A stretch of DNA of 8,984 nucleotides from an uncultured Collinsella sp. (GCA_900549065.1 URNC01000081.1:1-8984); one strand, 5' to 3'. Shown: positions 1 through 7,034, numbered from the stretch's first letter. The notes: generated by a model not told the origin, from the sequence alone. Translations and numbers: made by a program.

Positions 1-37
1 GTAGTCTCGTGGGCTCGGAGATGTGTATAAGAGACAG
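1..37 (+). other. Untrimmed Nextera (Tn5) Read 2 adapter, left contig end
   Basis: This is synthetic sequence, not genome. Positions 19-37 are the 19-bp Tn5 mosaic end AGATGTGTATAAGAGACAG, and 4-18 are GTCTCGTGGGCTCGG, the Read 2 (i7-side) Nextera adapter. The first three bases (gta) sit where the i7 index would end, so they may be index bases. Genomic DNA starts at 38. Any annotation or similarity hit using 1-37 should be discarded. Confidence 0.98.
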
Positions 38-210
38 CTGCTCGCACGAAGAGCACATTAAGTGCTCTTCGGCTCGAGCGGAACTCGCGATAAATCTCAC
101 AGGCCGCGCACGGGCCCCTGTGGGCGAGCAAGCTGCGGAAACACGGTCGGTCCAGAGTAATGTCGGCTGAAAGGCATTCTGGCTGATGGGATAACCGATG
201 CGTTCTCTGA
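38..210. other. Gene-free stretch with several inverted repeats; possible structured RNA, unassigned
   Basis: No convincing gene was found here. Both strands have short open frames (for example a plus frame from 39 to a TGA at 168-170), but none shows a recognisable protein or a start site. Several helices can be drawn: 40-44 with 75-79 enclosing 47-56 with 62-71; 84-88 with 124-128 enclosing 98-103 with 117-122; and 147-150 with 183-186 continuing into 152-156 with 178-182 and 160-162 with 175-177. That density suggests a structured RNA or a set of regulatory inverted repeats. I could not match it to RNase P RNA, tmRNA, SRP RNA or a riboswitch class I know. Its left end is cut by the adapter, so its real extent and strand are unknown. 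Confidence 0.35.
40..79. repeat. Long inverted repeat (two-part hairpin)
   Basis: A perfect 10-bp stem, CGAAGAGCAC (47-56) with GTGCTCTTCG (62-71), closes a 5-base loop ATTAA. After a small internal loop a second 5-bp stem GCTCG/CGAGC (40-44 with 75-79) extends it. On the plus strand no T-run follows. On the minus strand the bases that would form a U-tract have been replaced by the adapter, so a minus-strand terminator is possible but cannot be judged. Confidence 0.6.
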
Positions 211-214
211 TTCG

Positions 215-249
215 AAAAAGGCGGAGGCCCTGGAGAGGGACTCCGCCTT
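215..249 (-). terminator. Rho-independent terminator of the PTS gene
   Basis: Read on the minus strand, AAGGCGGAG (249-241) pairs with CTCCGCCTT (226-218). Four more inner pairs (228-231 with 236-239) close a four-base loop. The stem runs into a short T-run (219-215). It lies about 37 nt after the PTS stop codon and is oriented with that gene, so it very likely ends the PTS transcript. Confidence 0.85.
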
Positions 250-285
250 ATATACAGGGGGCGATGTTATTCGCGTACCGTGGAA

Positions 286-2289
286 TTAGACCAAGCGGGC
301 GTTGATCGTCTTGGCGATCTCGGCGGCGTCGGTGGAACCCTTGACGGTGGCACGGAAGTCCTCGTCCATGAGCGCCTCGGCGACCTTGGACAGGATCTTG
401 AGGTGCGTGGTGCCGGCCTGTGCACCGGGGATGAGCAGGGCAATAGCCACGTTGACGGGAGCGCCGTCCATGGTGTCCCAACCGGTCACACCGGACTCGT
501 CCTTGACGACGATGACGGCAGCCTCGGTAATGGCGTCGGACTTGGCATGCGGGATGGCGAAGCCCTCCATCATGCCCGTGGTGCCCTCGGCCTCGCGGGC
601 CAGGAAGGCGTTCATCACGGCGTCGGCGTCGCTGGCGATACCGGCCTTGACAGCCTGGTTGGAAACGAAGCTCAGAGCCTCGTCACGAGAAGCGAAGTCC
701 TCGGCGACAAAGACATTCTCGACCTTTACGAAGTCAGCAGCCTCGGCCTTGGGGGCCTCGACGGCAGCGGCCTTGGGGGCCTCAACCGGCTTGGTTGCAG
801 GAGCGGCCTTCTGGTTCTTCTCAAAGTCGTACTTCTTGAAGGCCACGAACAGGATGCCACCGACCACAGCGCCGATGAGGATCGCGAGGACCCAAAGCGG
901 GCCGTTCTCGACAACGGGCAGGACCAGGAAGCCACCGTGAGGCGCCGGATCGTGAACGTTGAAGAAGATGGTCAAGATGGAAGCGATGGAAGAACCGAGC
1001 ATCATGATGGGCATGACGGGCCAGATGTTCTTGGTCATGAACGGAATGGCGCCCTCGGTGATGTGGGTGCAACCAAGGATGAGGTTGACGATACCGGCGT
1101 CATGATCCTCCTGGCTGAAGAACTTCTTGCCGACAACGACGGCGAAGGTGGTGATCAGCGGCGGAACGATGCAAGCGGCGGAGACGGCAGCCATGAAGTT
1201 GGTGCCGAAGTTGTAGGTCTCGGTGCCGACGCCAGCTTCGAGAGCGGTACCGAGCAGGAAGGTGCCAGTAGCGTAAGCAGCCTTGTTGACCGGGCCGCCC
1301 ATATCAAAGGCGCACATGCAGCCGATGGCCAGGCCAAGGATCACCGGACCGGAGTTACCGAGGCTCTGCAGGAAATCCATCATGCCCTGGTTAATGGCAG
1401 CCATGGGGCCGGAAATACCGAGCATGACCAGGCCGACGATGGCGGTAGAGCAAAGCGGATACAGGAAGATTGCCTTCAGGCCATTAAGGCTCGCGGGAAT
1501 TTTAGAGAAAGCCTTCTCGAGCAGCAGGATGACATAGCCAGCGAGGAAGCCGCCGACGATGCCGCCCAGGAAGCCGAAGCCCACACCCGAGCCTCCAGCG
1601 TCGATCATGCCGGTATCGGCGTTGATGGGAAGACCCTGGATGGCAATCATACCGGCAACAAAGCCGGGGACGAGCGCCGGGCGCTTGCCGATAGACTCGG
1701 CGATGTAGGCGGAGAGCACCGGAACCATGAGGTTCATGGCGATACCGCCGATAATCTTGAGCATCGCAGCAAAGCTGTTGTAGTCGGCAGCCGTCGAATC
1801 AAAGGACGTGATGCCCCACAGGAACGAAATGGCGGTCAGAACACCACCGGCAACGACGAAGACCAGCATGTGGCTGACGCCGTTCATGAGGTGCTTGTAG
1901 ATGACGTGACCGATGGACTCCTTCTCCTCGACCTCGTCCTCGACATCGGCGGCAGCGGCAACCGTGTCGTCGCCCTTGGCGGCGAGCGCGCGGTCGATCA
2001 GCTTTCCGGCGGCCTCGACGGACAGGGCCTTGGAAACACCGACGGAAACCATGGGCTTGCCGGCGAAACGCTCAGCCTGGACATCCTTATCGGCTGCGAC
2101 GACGACGGCCTTGGCACCAGCGATCTCACTCTTGGTGAGCTCGTTCTCGACACCGACCTGGCCATGTGTCTCGACCTTAATGGTCAGACCACGCTCGGCA
2201 GCTGCCTTCTCCAGCGCCTCCTTCGCCATGAAGGTGTGCGCAATGCCGGTCGGGCAACCGGTCGCGGCGATGATGTCAAACTTAGCCAT
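286..2289 (-). CDS. Fructose-family PTS permease, fused EIIB-EIIC-EIIA
   Basis: This 667-residue membrane permease imports a sugar, probably fructose or a related hexose, and phosphorylates it using phosphate passed from HPr. The EIIB domain (about 1-103) has the phospho-accepting Cys12 in GCPTGIAHTFMA, the fructose-family signature. The EIIC domain (about 124-490) has many hydrophobic segments and ends with the loop HDPAPHGGF. A linker rich in Ala, Pro and Lys (about 491-520) leads to EIIA (521-667), whose active His581 lies in AIPHAKS. The start at 2289 is chosen because AAGGAGG sits 5 nt upstream and the protein then begins directly at EIIB; an upstream in-frame ATG at 2361 would add 24 unrelated residues. 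Domain order B-C-A differs from the A-B-C of Bacillus FruA. No pfkB or HPr gene is nearby. The divergent RpiR-type gene is the likely regulator. Exact substrate is uncertain. Confidence 0.95.
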   Translation of the reverse strand: MAKFDIIAATGCPTGIAHTFMAKEALEKAAAERGLTIKVETHGQVGVENELTKSEIAGAKAVVVAADKDVQAERFAGKPMVSVGVSKALSVEAAGKLIDRALAAKGDDTVAAAADVEDEVEEKESIGHVIYKHLMNGVSHMLVFVVAGGVLTAISFLWGITSFDSTAADYNSFAAMLKIIGGIAMNLMVPVLSAYIAESIGKRPALVPGFVAGMIAIQGLPINADTGMIDAGGSGVGFGFLGGIVGGFLAGYVILLLEKAFSKIPASLNGLKAIFLYPLCSTAIVGLVMLGISGPMAAINQGMMDFLQSLGNSGPVILGLAIGCMCAFDMGGPVNKAAYATGTFLLGTALEAGVGTETYNFGTNFMAAVSAACIVPPLITTFAVVVGKKFFSQEDHDAGIVNLILGCTHITEGAIPFMTKNIWPVMPIMMLGSSIASILTIFFNVHDPAPHGGFLVLPVVENGPLWVLAILIGAVVGGILFVAFKKYDFEKNQKAAPATKPVEAPKAAAVEAPKAEAADFVKVENVFVAEDFASRDEALSFVSNQAVKAGIASDADAVMNAFLAREAEGTTGMMEGFAIPHAKSDAITEAAVIVVKDESGVTGWDTMDGAPVNVAIALLIPGAQAGTTHLKILSKVAEALMDEDFRATVKGSTDAAEIAKTINARLV

Positions 2290-2333
2290 GTGTCCCTCCT
2301 TCTTGAGTACAGCGCGCGCGGGCGCTCCCCTAC

Positions 2334-2351
2334 ACGCGCTTCGATGCGCGT
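2334..2351. other. GC-rich hairpin in the PTS leader
   Basis: ACGCGC (2334-2339) and GCGCGT (2346-2351) form a 6-bp stem about 45 nt upstream of the PTS start codon, in its likely 5' untranslated leader. On the plus strand it runs into five Ts (2351-2355) and resembles an intrinsic terminator for rightward transcription, yet no rightward gene lies before it. It may block antisense read-through or shape the leader. Function unproven. Confidence 0.35.
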
Positions 2352-2416
2352 TTTTCCACAACTGAAAGATACCAACCTACCGTCCGCGTGAGAAGAGCTA
2401 AGGTGCAAATCTCCGG

Positions 2417-2431
2417 TGAAAGGTTCTTTCA
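2417..2431. promoter_or_regulatory. Perfect palindrome, candidate RpiR operator
   Basis: TGAAAGGTTCTTTCA is a perfect 6+3+6 inverted repeat. RpiR-family proteins bind as dimers to such palindromes. It lies about 85 bp upstream of the rpiR -10 element, and just downstream of the candidate PTS promoter, where a bound protein would block PTS transcription. Confidence 0.5.
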
Positions 2432-2452
2432 TAACCGTAAACGGTAAGTGAA

Positions 2453-2480
2453 AGTTTACCATCAACACTTGAAACGGCAA
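2453..2480 (-). promoter_or_regulatory. Weak candidate promoter of the PTS gene
   Basis: On the minus strand TTGCCG (2480-2475) and TAAACT (2458-2453) are separated by 16 bp; each matches 4 of 6 consensus bases. The leader would be about 155 nt. The -10 overlaps a TGAAAG half-site. No better minus-strand promoter was seen, so this is only a candidate. Confidence 0.3.
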
Positions 2481-2507
2481 GGTGTATCTTGTAATTGAAA
2501 ATGCCCG

Positions 2508-2513
2508 TATACT
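2508..2513 (+). promoter_or_regulatory. Candidate -10 element of the rpiR gene
   Basis: TATACT matches 5 of 6 bases of the sigma-70-type -10 consensus and lies about 50 nt before the chosen start codon. No good -35 is present at 16-18 bp; TTGTAA at 2489-2494 is too close at 13 bp. An activator or an extended contact could compensate. Confidence 0.4.
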
Positions 2514-2561
2514 ATGGCATTGCGAATCAAATTAGATTTTCATGCCAACCAGGAGCCATCC

Positions 2562-3419
2562 ATGACCGATAGCAGCAAGAGCGCACTTTCCCTCATTAGC
2601 ACCCATCAGGGATACAGCGAGTCCGAGCAGCGCATTGTCGACTATATATTGGAGCACCAGTCCGAGGCGCCACGCCTCACGGCCGCTCAGCTCTCGCGCG
2701 CCGCCGCCACGTCCGAGGCGACCGTTTCGCGCTTCTGCCGCAAGCTTGGCTTTGGTAGCTTCCGCAGCTTTCAGTTTTCGTTGGCGAGGGATTTGGAAAG
2801 CCAGCGTAACGAGGGCCTGACTGACGAGGTCTCGCTCGACAATATGGAGCAGAGCCTCAAGAACATCCTGGCTGCCAAGGTGAGCGAGCTTAATGCGACC
2901 ATCGGCGGGATCGACCACGATACGCTGGCGGCTGTTGTGCATGCCCTTAAGCATGCAGGGGTTATTGAGTTTGCAGCTGTGGGCAATACGAACGCGGTCG
3001 CGCTCGATGCGACGTTTAAGTTTTCGCAGCTGGGCCTGCGCTGCATGGCGAGCACCATTAGCGAGACATCAATCGGCTTTGCGCTCACGTTACGCCCGGG
3101 TGACGTCATCGTGCTAATCTCAAACTCTGGCAAATCGCGCCGACTGAATCGCATGGCAAAAGCGGCTCGCGGCTGTGGTGCCACCGTAGTCGTCATCAGC
3201 AGCGACAGCAAGTCTCCGCTTGCTCGTTTGGCAGACTACACCTTTAACACCGTGAACCACGAGGCGCTGCTCACCACGGGCGACTTTGCGTTCTCCAAGA
3301 TCAGCGCCACGATGATCATCGAGGTCATCTACAACTTCCTGCTGCCCGAAATCGAAGACGCCCGCGAGCATATCAGCTACTACGAAGAGCTCATCCAGCC
3401 GGATAAAGTCGTTGAGTAA
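2562..3419 (+). CDS. RpiR/MurR-family transcriptional regulator (HTH plus SIS)
   Basis: This 285-residue DNA-binding regulator has two parts. Residues 1-77 form the RpiR-type N-terminal domain, with a helix-turn-helix around 39-70 (LTAAQLSRAAATSEATVSRF). Residues about 124-255 form a SIS sugar-phosphate binding domain containing ISNSGKS (186-192). The family senses phosphosugars and usually controls neighbouring sugar uptake or catabolic genes. The start at 2562 is preferred because AGGAG lies 6 nt upstream; an in-frame ATG at 2514 would add 16 residues, has no clear ribosome site, and abuts the -10 element. It is divergent from the PTS permease with a palindrome-rich gap, so that gene is the likely target. 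Repressor or activator role is not visible. Length is normal for the family. Confidence 0.93.
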   Translation: MTDSSKSALSLISTHQGYSESEQRIVDYILEHQSEAPRLTAAQLSRAAATSEATVSRFCRKLGFGSFRSFQFSLARDLESQRNEGLTDEVSLDNMEQSLKNILAAKVSELNATIGGIDHDTLAAVVHALKHAGVIEFAAVGNTNAVALDATFKFSQLGLRCMASTISETSIGFALTLRPGDVIVLISNSGKSRRLNRMAKAARGCGATVVVISSDSKSPLARLADYTFNTVNHEALLTTGDFAFSKISATMIIEVIYNFLLPEIEDAREHISYYEELIQPDKVVE

Positions 3420-3427
3420 AACGCGTA

Positions 3428-3460
3428 GTGGGACAAAAATTTCAGTCGATTTTGTCCCAC
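3428..3460. terminator. Inverted repeat between convergent rpiR and recN, possible bidirectional terminator
   Basis: GTGGGACAAAA (3428-3438) pairs perfectly over 11 bp with TTTTGTCCCAC (3450-3460) around an 11-base loop. It starts 8 nt after the rpiR stop codon and lies 18 nt beyond the recN stop codon, where both transcripts should end. It is atypical: the A and T tracts lie inside the stem, next to the loop, and no T-run follows on the plus strand, so intrinsic termination is uncertain. Confidence 0.5.
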
Positions 3461-3478
3461 CAACACCGCTGATACGAC

Positions 3479-5107
3479 CTAACCTCGAGCTTCTTCGAGC
3501 ATCTGCTTTGCGTGGGCCAAGCTTGCCTCGGACTGATCGCCGCTCAGCATGCGGGCGATCTCGGCGATACGCGCTTCGCCGGTTACCTCGTCCAAATGCG
3601 TTTGGGGAACATCGCCCGGTTCCTTGCTGACGACATAATGCTTGTCAGCAATGACGGCGACCTGCGCCAAATGGGTTACGACAATTACCTGATGCGTAGC
3701 GGCGAGATCTGCCAGCACGCCCGCAAGTGCACGCGCCGTGGAGCCACCGACACCAGCATCGACCTCGTCAAACACCAGTGTATCGACACCGTCCGCGTTA
3801 CCGAGGACAACCTTGCTCGCCAGCATGACGCGGCTGAGCTCACCGCCCGACGCAATTCGACGCAAGGGGCGCGGCGTCAAACCGGCACCGCTGCGGTATA
3901 GCAGCTCGTAGCTCGAAGGACCAACGGGAGTCCACTCAGCACGGGGAAGATCACGCGACTCCCAGACGAGCTCGGCACTACCCATCTCCAGGCGAGCCAT
4001 CTGGCGGCCCACCTCGTGACAGAAGCGCGGGGCCGCCGTATTGCGAGCGCGCTTAAGCGCCTTGGCGGCAGCAAACAGTTCGCGCTCCGCCGCGCCAAGC
4101 GCTTCACGCGCCTTTTTGATCTGTTCATCGCCATCATCAACCAGGGACAGCAGCTCTTGCGAGCGATCGCGCATGGCAAAAACATCGTCCATAGTGGGAC
4201 CCCACTGACGCAACAGACCCTTGAGGTCGGAATACCGCTCACGCATGCGAGCGAGCTCGCGCGGGTCGAAGGCGATGCCATCGCGATAGGCACGAAGCTC
4301 GTTCGCGCAATCCTCAAGGGAGATACAGGCATCCGAAAGTGCATCGGCGATGTCACCCAGCTTGCGATCGACGGTCGCCATGCGTGAAAGCTCGGCCACG
4401 GCGCCATTCACGGCATCGAGCGCTCCCCCTTCGGCGGCAAGCGATGCATGGGCATCGCTAGCTGTGGCAACCAGCACCTCGGCATGTTCGGAGCGCGGCA
4501 GCAGTTCCTCGAGTTCCTCATACTCGCCCGGTTTAGGGTCGACCTCGCCGATGCGCTCGAGCGCAAAGCGCGCCTCCTCGACGCGGCTCCCCTGCGCACG
4601 CGAGGCCTCTTCAACACGTCGAACCTCCTTGGCGGCAGCACGCGATGCCTTAAAGCAGGCGCGGTACGCATCCAGCGCCTCGAGCGCAGAGCGTCCCGCC
4701 CACGCATCGACCATCGCAACGTGATGTGCCGAATCGAGCAAGCGCTGGTGCTCGTGTTGGCCGCACAGATCCATCATCACACCAACGCGCTCCGAAAGCT
4801 CGCGCACACTGGCGATGCGCCCGTCAATCTTCACACGGCTGCGGCCCTCGGCGGAAAGGCTGCGCTGTACGGTGAACCCTTCCGTGTCGTGCGGCCCGTC
4901 GAAGAGTCGTGCCTCGACGCTCGCGAGCGCCTCGCCCTCGCGCACCGTCGACGAATCCGCGCGCTCGCCCAAAATAAGCTTGAGGGCCGAGAGCAGCGCG
5001 GTCTTGCCAGCGCCGGTCTCGCCGGTCAGGACAGTCAGGCCGGCACTCGGCACTAGCGTCGCCTCGCGAATGAGTGCAATGTTAGAAACCTGCAGCTCAT
5101 CGATCAT
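3479..5107 (-). CDS. recN: DNA repair protein RecN
   Basis: RecN is an SMC-like ATPase of the cytoplasm that acts early in double-strand break repair, bringing DNA ends together for RecA-dependent recombination. The 542 residues are close to the family's usual 550-570. Walker A is GETGAGKT (29-36) and the ABC signature is SGGELS (420-425). Walker B with its catalytic Glu is TLVFDEVD (443-450), and the switch His is in VVTHLAQ (His479). The central region is charged and helical, as expected for the short coiled coil. The start gives the typical opening MIDELQVSNIALI, and GGAG lies 6 nt upstream. The first 11 nt overlap the end of nadK, indicating translational coupling. It is the last gene of the efp-recN run. 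Nothing appears broken. Confidence 0.97.
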   Translation of the reverse strand: MIDELQVSNIALIREATLVPSAGLTVLTGETGAGKTALLSALKLILGERADSSTVREGEALASVEARLFDGPHDTEGFTVQRSLSAEGRSRVKIDGRIASVRELSERVGVMMDLCGQHEHQRLLDSAHHVAMVDAWAGRSALEALDAYRACFKASRAAAKEVRRVEEASRAQGSRVEEARFALERIGEVDPKPGEYEELEELLPRSEHAEVLVATASDAHASLAAEGGALDAVNGAVAELSRMATVDRKLGDIADALSDACISLEDCANELRAYRDGIAFDPRELARMRERYSDLKGLLRQWGPTMDDVFAMRDRSQELLSLVDDGDEQIKKAREALGAAERELFAAAKALKRARNTAAPRFCHEVGRQMARLEMGSAELVWESRDLPRAEWTPVGPSSYELLYRSGAGLTPRPLRRIASGGELSRVMLASKVVLGNADGVDTLVFDEVDAGVGGSTARALAGVLADLAATHQVIVVTHLAQVAVIADKHYVVSKEPGDVPQTHLDEVTGEARIAEIARMLSGDQSEASLAHAKQMLEEARG

Positions 5108-5957
5108 GACGGACTCCGTAGAAAACGCGACTCACCGAGTTATAGAAGCTCTCGGGGCCGTAATCGAGGAGCAGCACATCTCCGGGCCCGCGGCGCACGG
5201 CCACGCTCTCAACGGTACCATCGCAGGTAATAAACTGTCCATCGATAGCGATCGCCGGAACACTCGGACGGTCATCAGACATAAAGATCTCGACGACATC
5301 ACTCGGCGAAGTCAAGAAGGCACGGGCCTGAATGGTGTGCGGCGCAATGGGTACGCAGACCATGCCCGTATAGTCGGGGCTCACGATGGGGCCACCGGCA
5401 CTGAGTGCGTAACCCGTAGAACCAGTCGCCGTGGACACGACCACGCCGTCGCCACGCAGACGGTCGATATGATGGCCGGACACCGTGATGTCGAACTCGA
5501 CCATATCGGACAGCGGACCGCGGGTAAGCGCCATGTCGTTGAGGGCGAAGGTGCGAACGACATCCTTCGTACCGTCTTCGCGCACGGACACGATATCCGC
5601 GGCGATGGTGGCGCGACGGCTCACGTGCAGCTCACCGGACAGGGCGTCGCTCACGACCTGCAGGATGTCGCGCTCCTCGGGGCTCGCAGCAGTTAGAAAG
5701 CCCAGGTGACCATAGGAAAGACCGAGGATAGGAATCTCACGATGGTTGAGGATGCGGGCAGCGCGCAGCAACGTGCCGTCGCCGCCGAGCGTAATGACCA
5801 GATCGGAGCCGTCAATATCAGGCGTGCTTTGAATCTTCGATCGCTGGTCGGCAGCCCATGCGACCTCATAGCCCTGACGCGTCAGCCAAAGCTCGAGCAT
5901 CAGGCCGCTCTCGACCGCCTCTTGCTTGTAGTAATTGGGAACCAGAAAGACCTTCAT
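5097..5957 (-). CDS. nadK: NAD kinase
   Basis: NAD kinase phosphorylates NAD to NADP with ATP or polyphosphate and is the only route to NADP in most bacteria. The 286-residue protein has the family hallmarks: GGDGT (58-62), LGFL (85-88), the glycine-rich stretch GDGVVVSTATGSTGY (169-183) and a late DGQ. The usual Asn-Glu pair that contacts NAD reads Asn-Asp here (140-141), a conservative change. The start codon overlaps the tlyA stop in an ATGA arrangement, and its own end overlaps recN by 11 nt, so all three are probably co-translated. nadK next to tlyA and recN is a known actinobacterial arrangement. Confidence 0.96.
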   Translation of the reverse strand: MKVFLVPNYYKQEAVESGLMLELWLTRQGYEVAWAADQRSKIQSTPDIDGSDLVITLGGDGTLLRAARILNHREIPILGLSYGHLGFLTAASPEERDILQVVSDALSGELHVSRRATIAADIVSVREDGTKDVVRTFALNDMALTRGPLSDMVEFDITVSGHHIDRLRGDGVVVSTATGSTGYALSAGGPIVSPDYTGMVCVPIAPHTIQARAFLTSPSDVVEIFMSDDRPSVPAIAIDGQFITCDGTVESVAVRRGPGDVLLLDYGPESFYNSVSRVFYGVRHDR

Positions 5958-6757
5958 AGCGTTGCAGCTTTCTCGCTCAAAACCGATACCTGGGATTGCA
6001 GCTCATCGTCGGCGCGCTCGCCGGGGGCAAACCTCGTGCCGTACAGGAAAAACTCAACGTTTCCCTTGGCACCATGAATGGGCGACACGCAGACATCGAC
6101 CGGGAACAGGCCCTTGGCAGCAAAGAGTTCAACCGCCGCCACGAGTGTATCGTGGCGCACGGCGGGATCGGTCACAATGCCGCCCTCGCCCACCAGCGCC
6201 GCCGGAGCCTCAAACTGCGGCTTTACGAGCGTGCAGAATGCACCCGTAGGCGCCAGGCACGCCAGTACCGCATCGATAATATTCGCGATGCTGGTAAACG
6301 AGACATCACACACAGCCAGGTCGATGGCGCCGACATAGCCAAGCTCAGGCAGCTGCGTCACGTTTGTGCGCTCATGCAGCGTCACGCGATCGTCCTGGCG
6401 CAGCGACCAGTCGAACTGGGCACGGCCCACGTCGACCGAGACAACGGTCGCAGCTCCGCGCTTGAGCAGGCAATCGGTAAAGCCGCCGGTAGAGCAGCCC
6501 ACATCCAAACAGGCAAGGCCCGTCGGATTGATGCCAAACGCATCAAGCGCGCCTTCGAGCTTAAGACCGCCGCGGCCAACATAGGGAATGCGCCCCTTCA
6601 CGTGCAGCGGCAGCCCCGGGATCACCTTAAGGCCCGGCGAAGTCAAGCGCTCGCCGCCACTCGAGACCAAGCCGGCTATAAGAGTGCGAAGGGCATCCGC
6701 GCGATCGGCGCAGATGCCCTGTGAAATCAGCTCGTCATCAAGACGTACACGTTTCAT
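5954..6757 (-). CDS. tlyA: TlyA-family rRNA 2'-O-methyltransferase (S4 plus FtsJ/RrmJ domains)
   Basis: TlyA-family enzymes methylate ribose 2'-OH groups; in mycobacteria the targets are 16S C1409 and 23S C1920, and loss gives capreomycin resistance. Residues about 1-60 form an S4 RNA-binding domain (MKRVRLDDELISQG). The rest is a Rossmann methyltransferase with the SAM motif LDVGCSTGGFTD (84-95). A likely catalytic K-D-K-E set is Lys66 (GGLKLEGAL), Asp151 (CDVSF), Lys179 (LVKPQF) and Glu235 (NVEFF). I chose the ATG at 6757 (267 aa) because it gives the standard family start; an ATG at 6766 and a TTG at 6769 are also in frame, and none has a strong ribosome site. The stop overlaps the nadK start by 4 nt. 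Despite the old name hemolysin A, a haemolysin role is not expected. Confidence 0.93.
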   Translation of the reverse strand: MKRVRLDDELISQGICADRADALRTLIAGLVSSGGERLTSPGLKVIPGLPLHVKGRIPYVGRGGLKLEGALDAFGINPTGLACLDVGCSTGGFTDCLLKRGAATVVSVDVGRAQFDWSLRQDDRVTLHERTNVTQLPELGYVGAIDLAVCDVSFTSIANIIDAVLACLAPTGAFCTLVKPQFEAPAALVGEGGIVTDPAVRHDTLVAAVELFAAKGLFPVDVCVSPIHGAKGNVEFFLYGTRFAPGERADDELQSQVSVLSEKAATL

Positions 6758-6792
6758 GAATGCCATCAACCATTCGTATCCGGAGATGCGGC

Positions 6793-7032
6793 CTAGCTAT
6801 CCTGGGATTCGTTTGCCGCATCCTCATCGTATTCCTGCTCGAGCTTGTCGGCTTCTCGCGGCGTAAGCTCAAACTTGTCGACCATATCGACCGCGCGGGA
6901 GCCCAGCTCAATCGCCTCGTCAAACAAATCGAGTGAACGCTCCAAGGAGGTATCCTTGGAGCGAACGGTAGCGATGATCTGGTCCAGACGGTCCGAAATC
7001 TCGTCAAAGTTGTGGACAGAACCCTCTGGCAT
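6793..7032 (-). CDS. xseB: Exodeoxyribonuclease VII small subunit
   Basis: This is the small subunit of exonuclease VII, which cuts single-stranded DNA into oligonucleotides when bound to the large subunit XseA. The 79 residues match the family length and its two-helix hairpin: FDEISDRLDQIIATVRSKD, then SLERSLDLFDEAIELGSRA, followed by a short acidic tail. The ribosome site GAGGAG lies 5 nt before the ATG and is formed by the last two Glu codons of nusB and its stop. The gap to nusB is 2 nt. The partner gene xseA, adjacent in Bacillus, is absent from this window, so it must be elsewhere for the subunit to work. Confidence 0.92.
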   Translation of the reverse strand: MPEGSVHNFDEISDRLDQIIATVRSKDTSLERSLDLFDEAIELGSRAVDMVDKFELTPREADKLEQEYDEDAANESQDS

Positions 7033-7034
7033 GG

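Larger units (their letters stand above)
2363..2501. promoter_or_regulatory. Cluster of TGAAA half-sites between the PTS and rpiR genes
   Basis: TGAAAG occurs at 2363, 2417 and 2449, TGAAAC at 2470 and TGAAAA at 2496, all on the plus strand. Spacings are 54, 32, 21 and 26 bp; the first three are near whole helical turns, so the sites would lie on one DNA face. GTAAAC (2437-2442) and GTTTAC (2454-2459) add another inverted pair. The cluster lies between divergent genes, one coding for an RpiR-type repressor, so it is a good candidate operator array. Binding is inferred only. Confidence 0.45.

Noticed and set aside
39..170. Plus-strand open frame of 43 codons running from the adapter junction to a TGA
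   Set aside because: It could be the tail of a gene cut by the contig end, but the peptide matches nothing I recognise and the stretch is full of inverted repeats. Too weak to call.
2290..2361. Upstream ATG start for the PTS gene at 2361
   Set aside because: It would add 24 basic residues before the EIIB domain and has no ribosome site, whereas ATG 2289 follows AAGGAGG at 5 nt.
280..2391. Plus-strand 703-codon open frame opposite the PTS gene
   Set aside because: It is in exact antisense register with a well-supported gene, and its sequence (Asp, Gly, His and Val rich) resembles no protein. It reflects the lack of TTA, CTA and TCA codons in the PTS gene.
2514..2561. Upstream ATG start for the RpiR gene at 2514
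   Set aside because: It abuts the -10 element and lacks a ribosome site; ATG 2562 has AGGAG at 6 nt.
4448..5696. Long plus-strand open frames opposite recN and nadK
   Set aside because: They overlap well-supported genes, lack ribosome sites and recognisable domains, and are typical GC-rich shadow frames.
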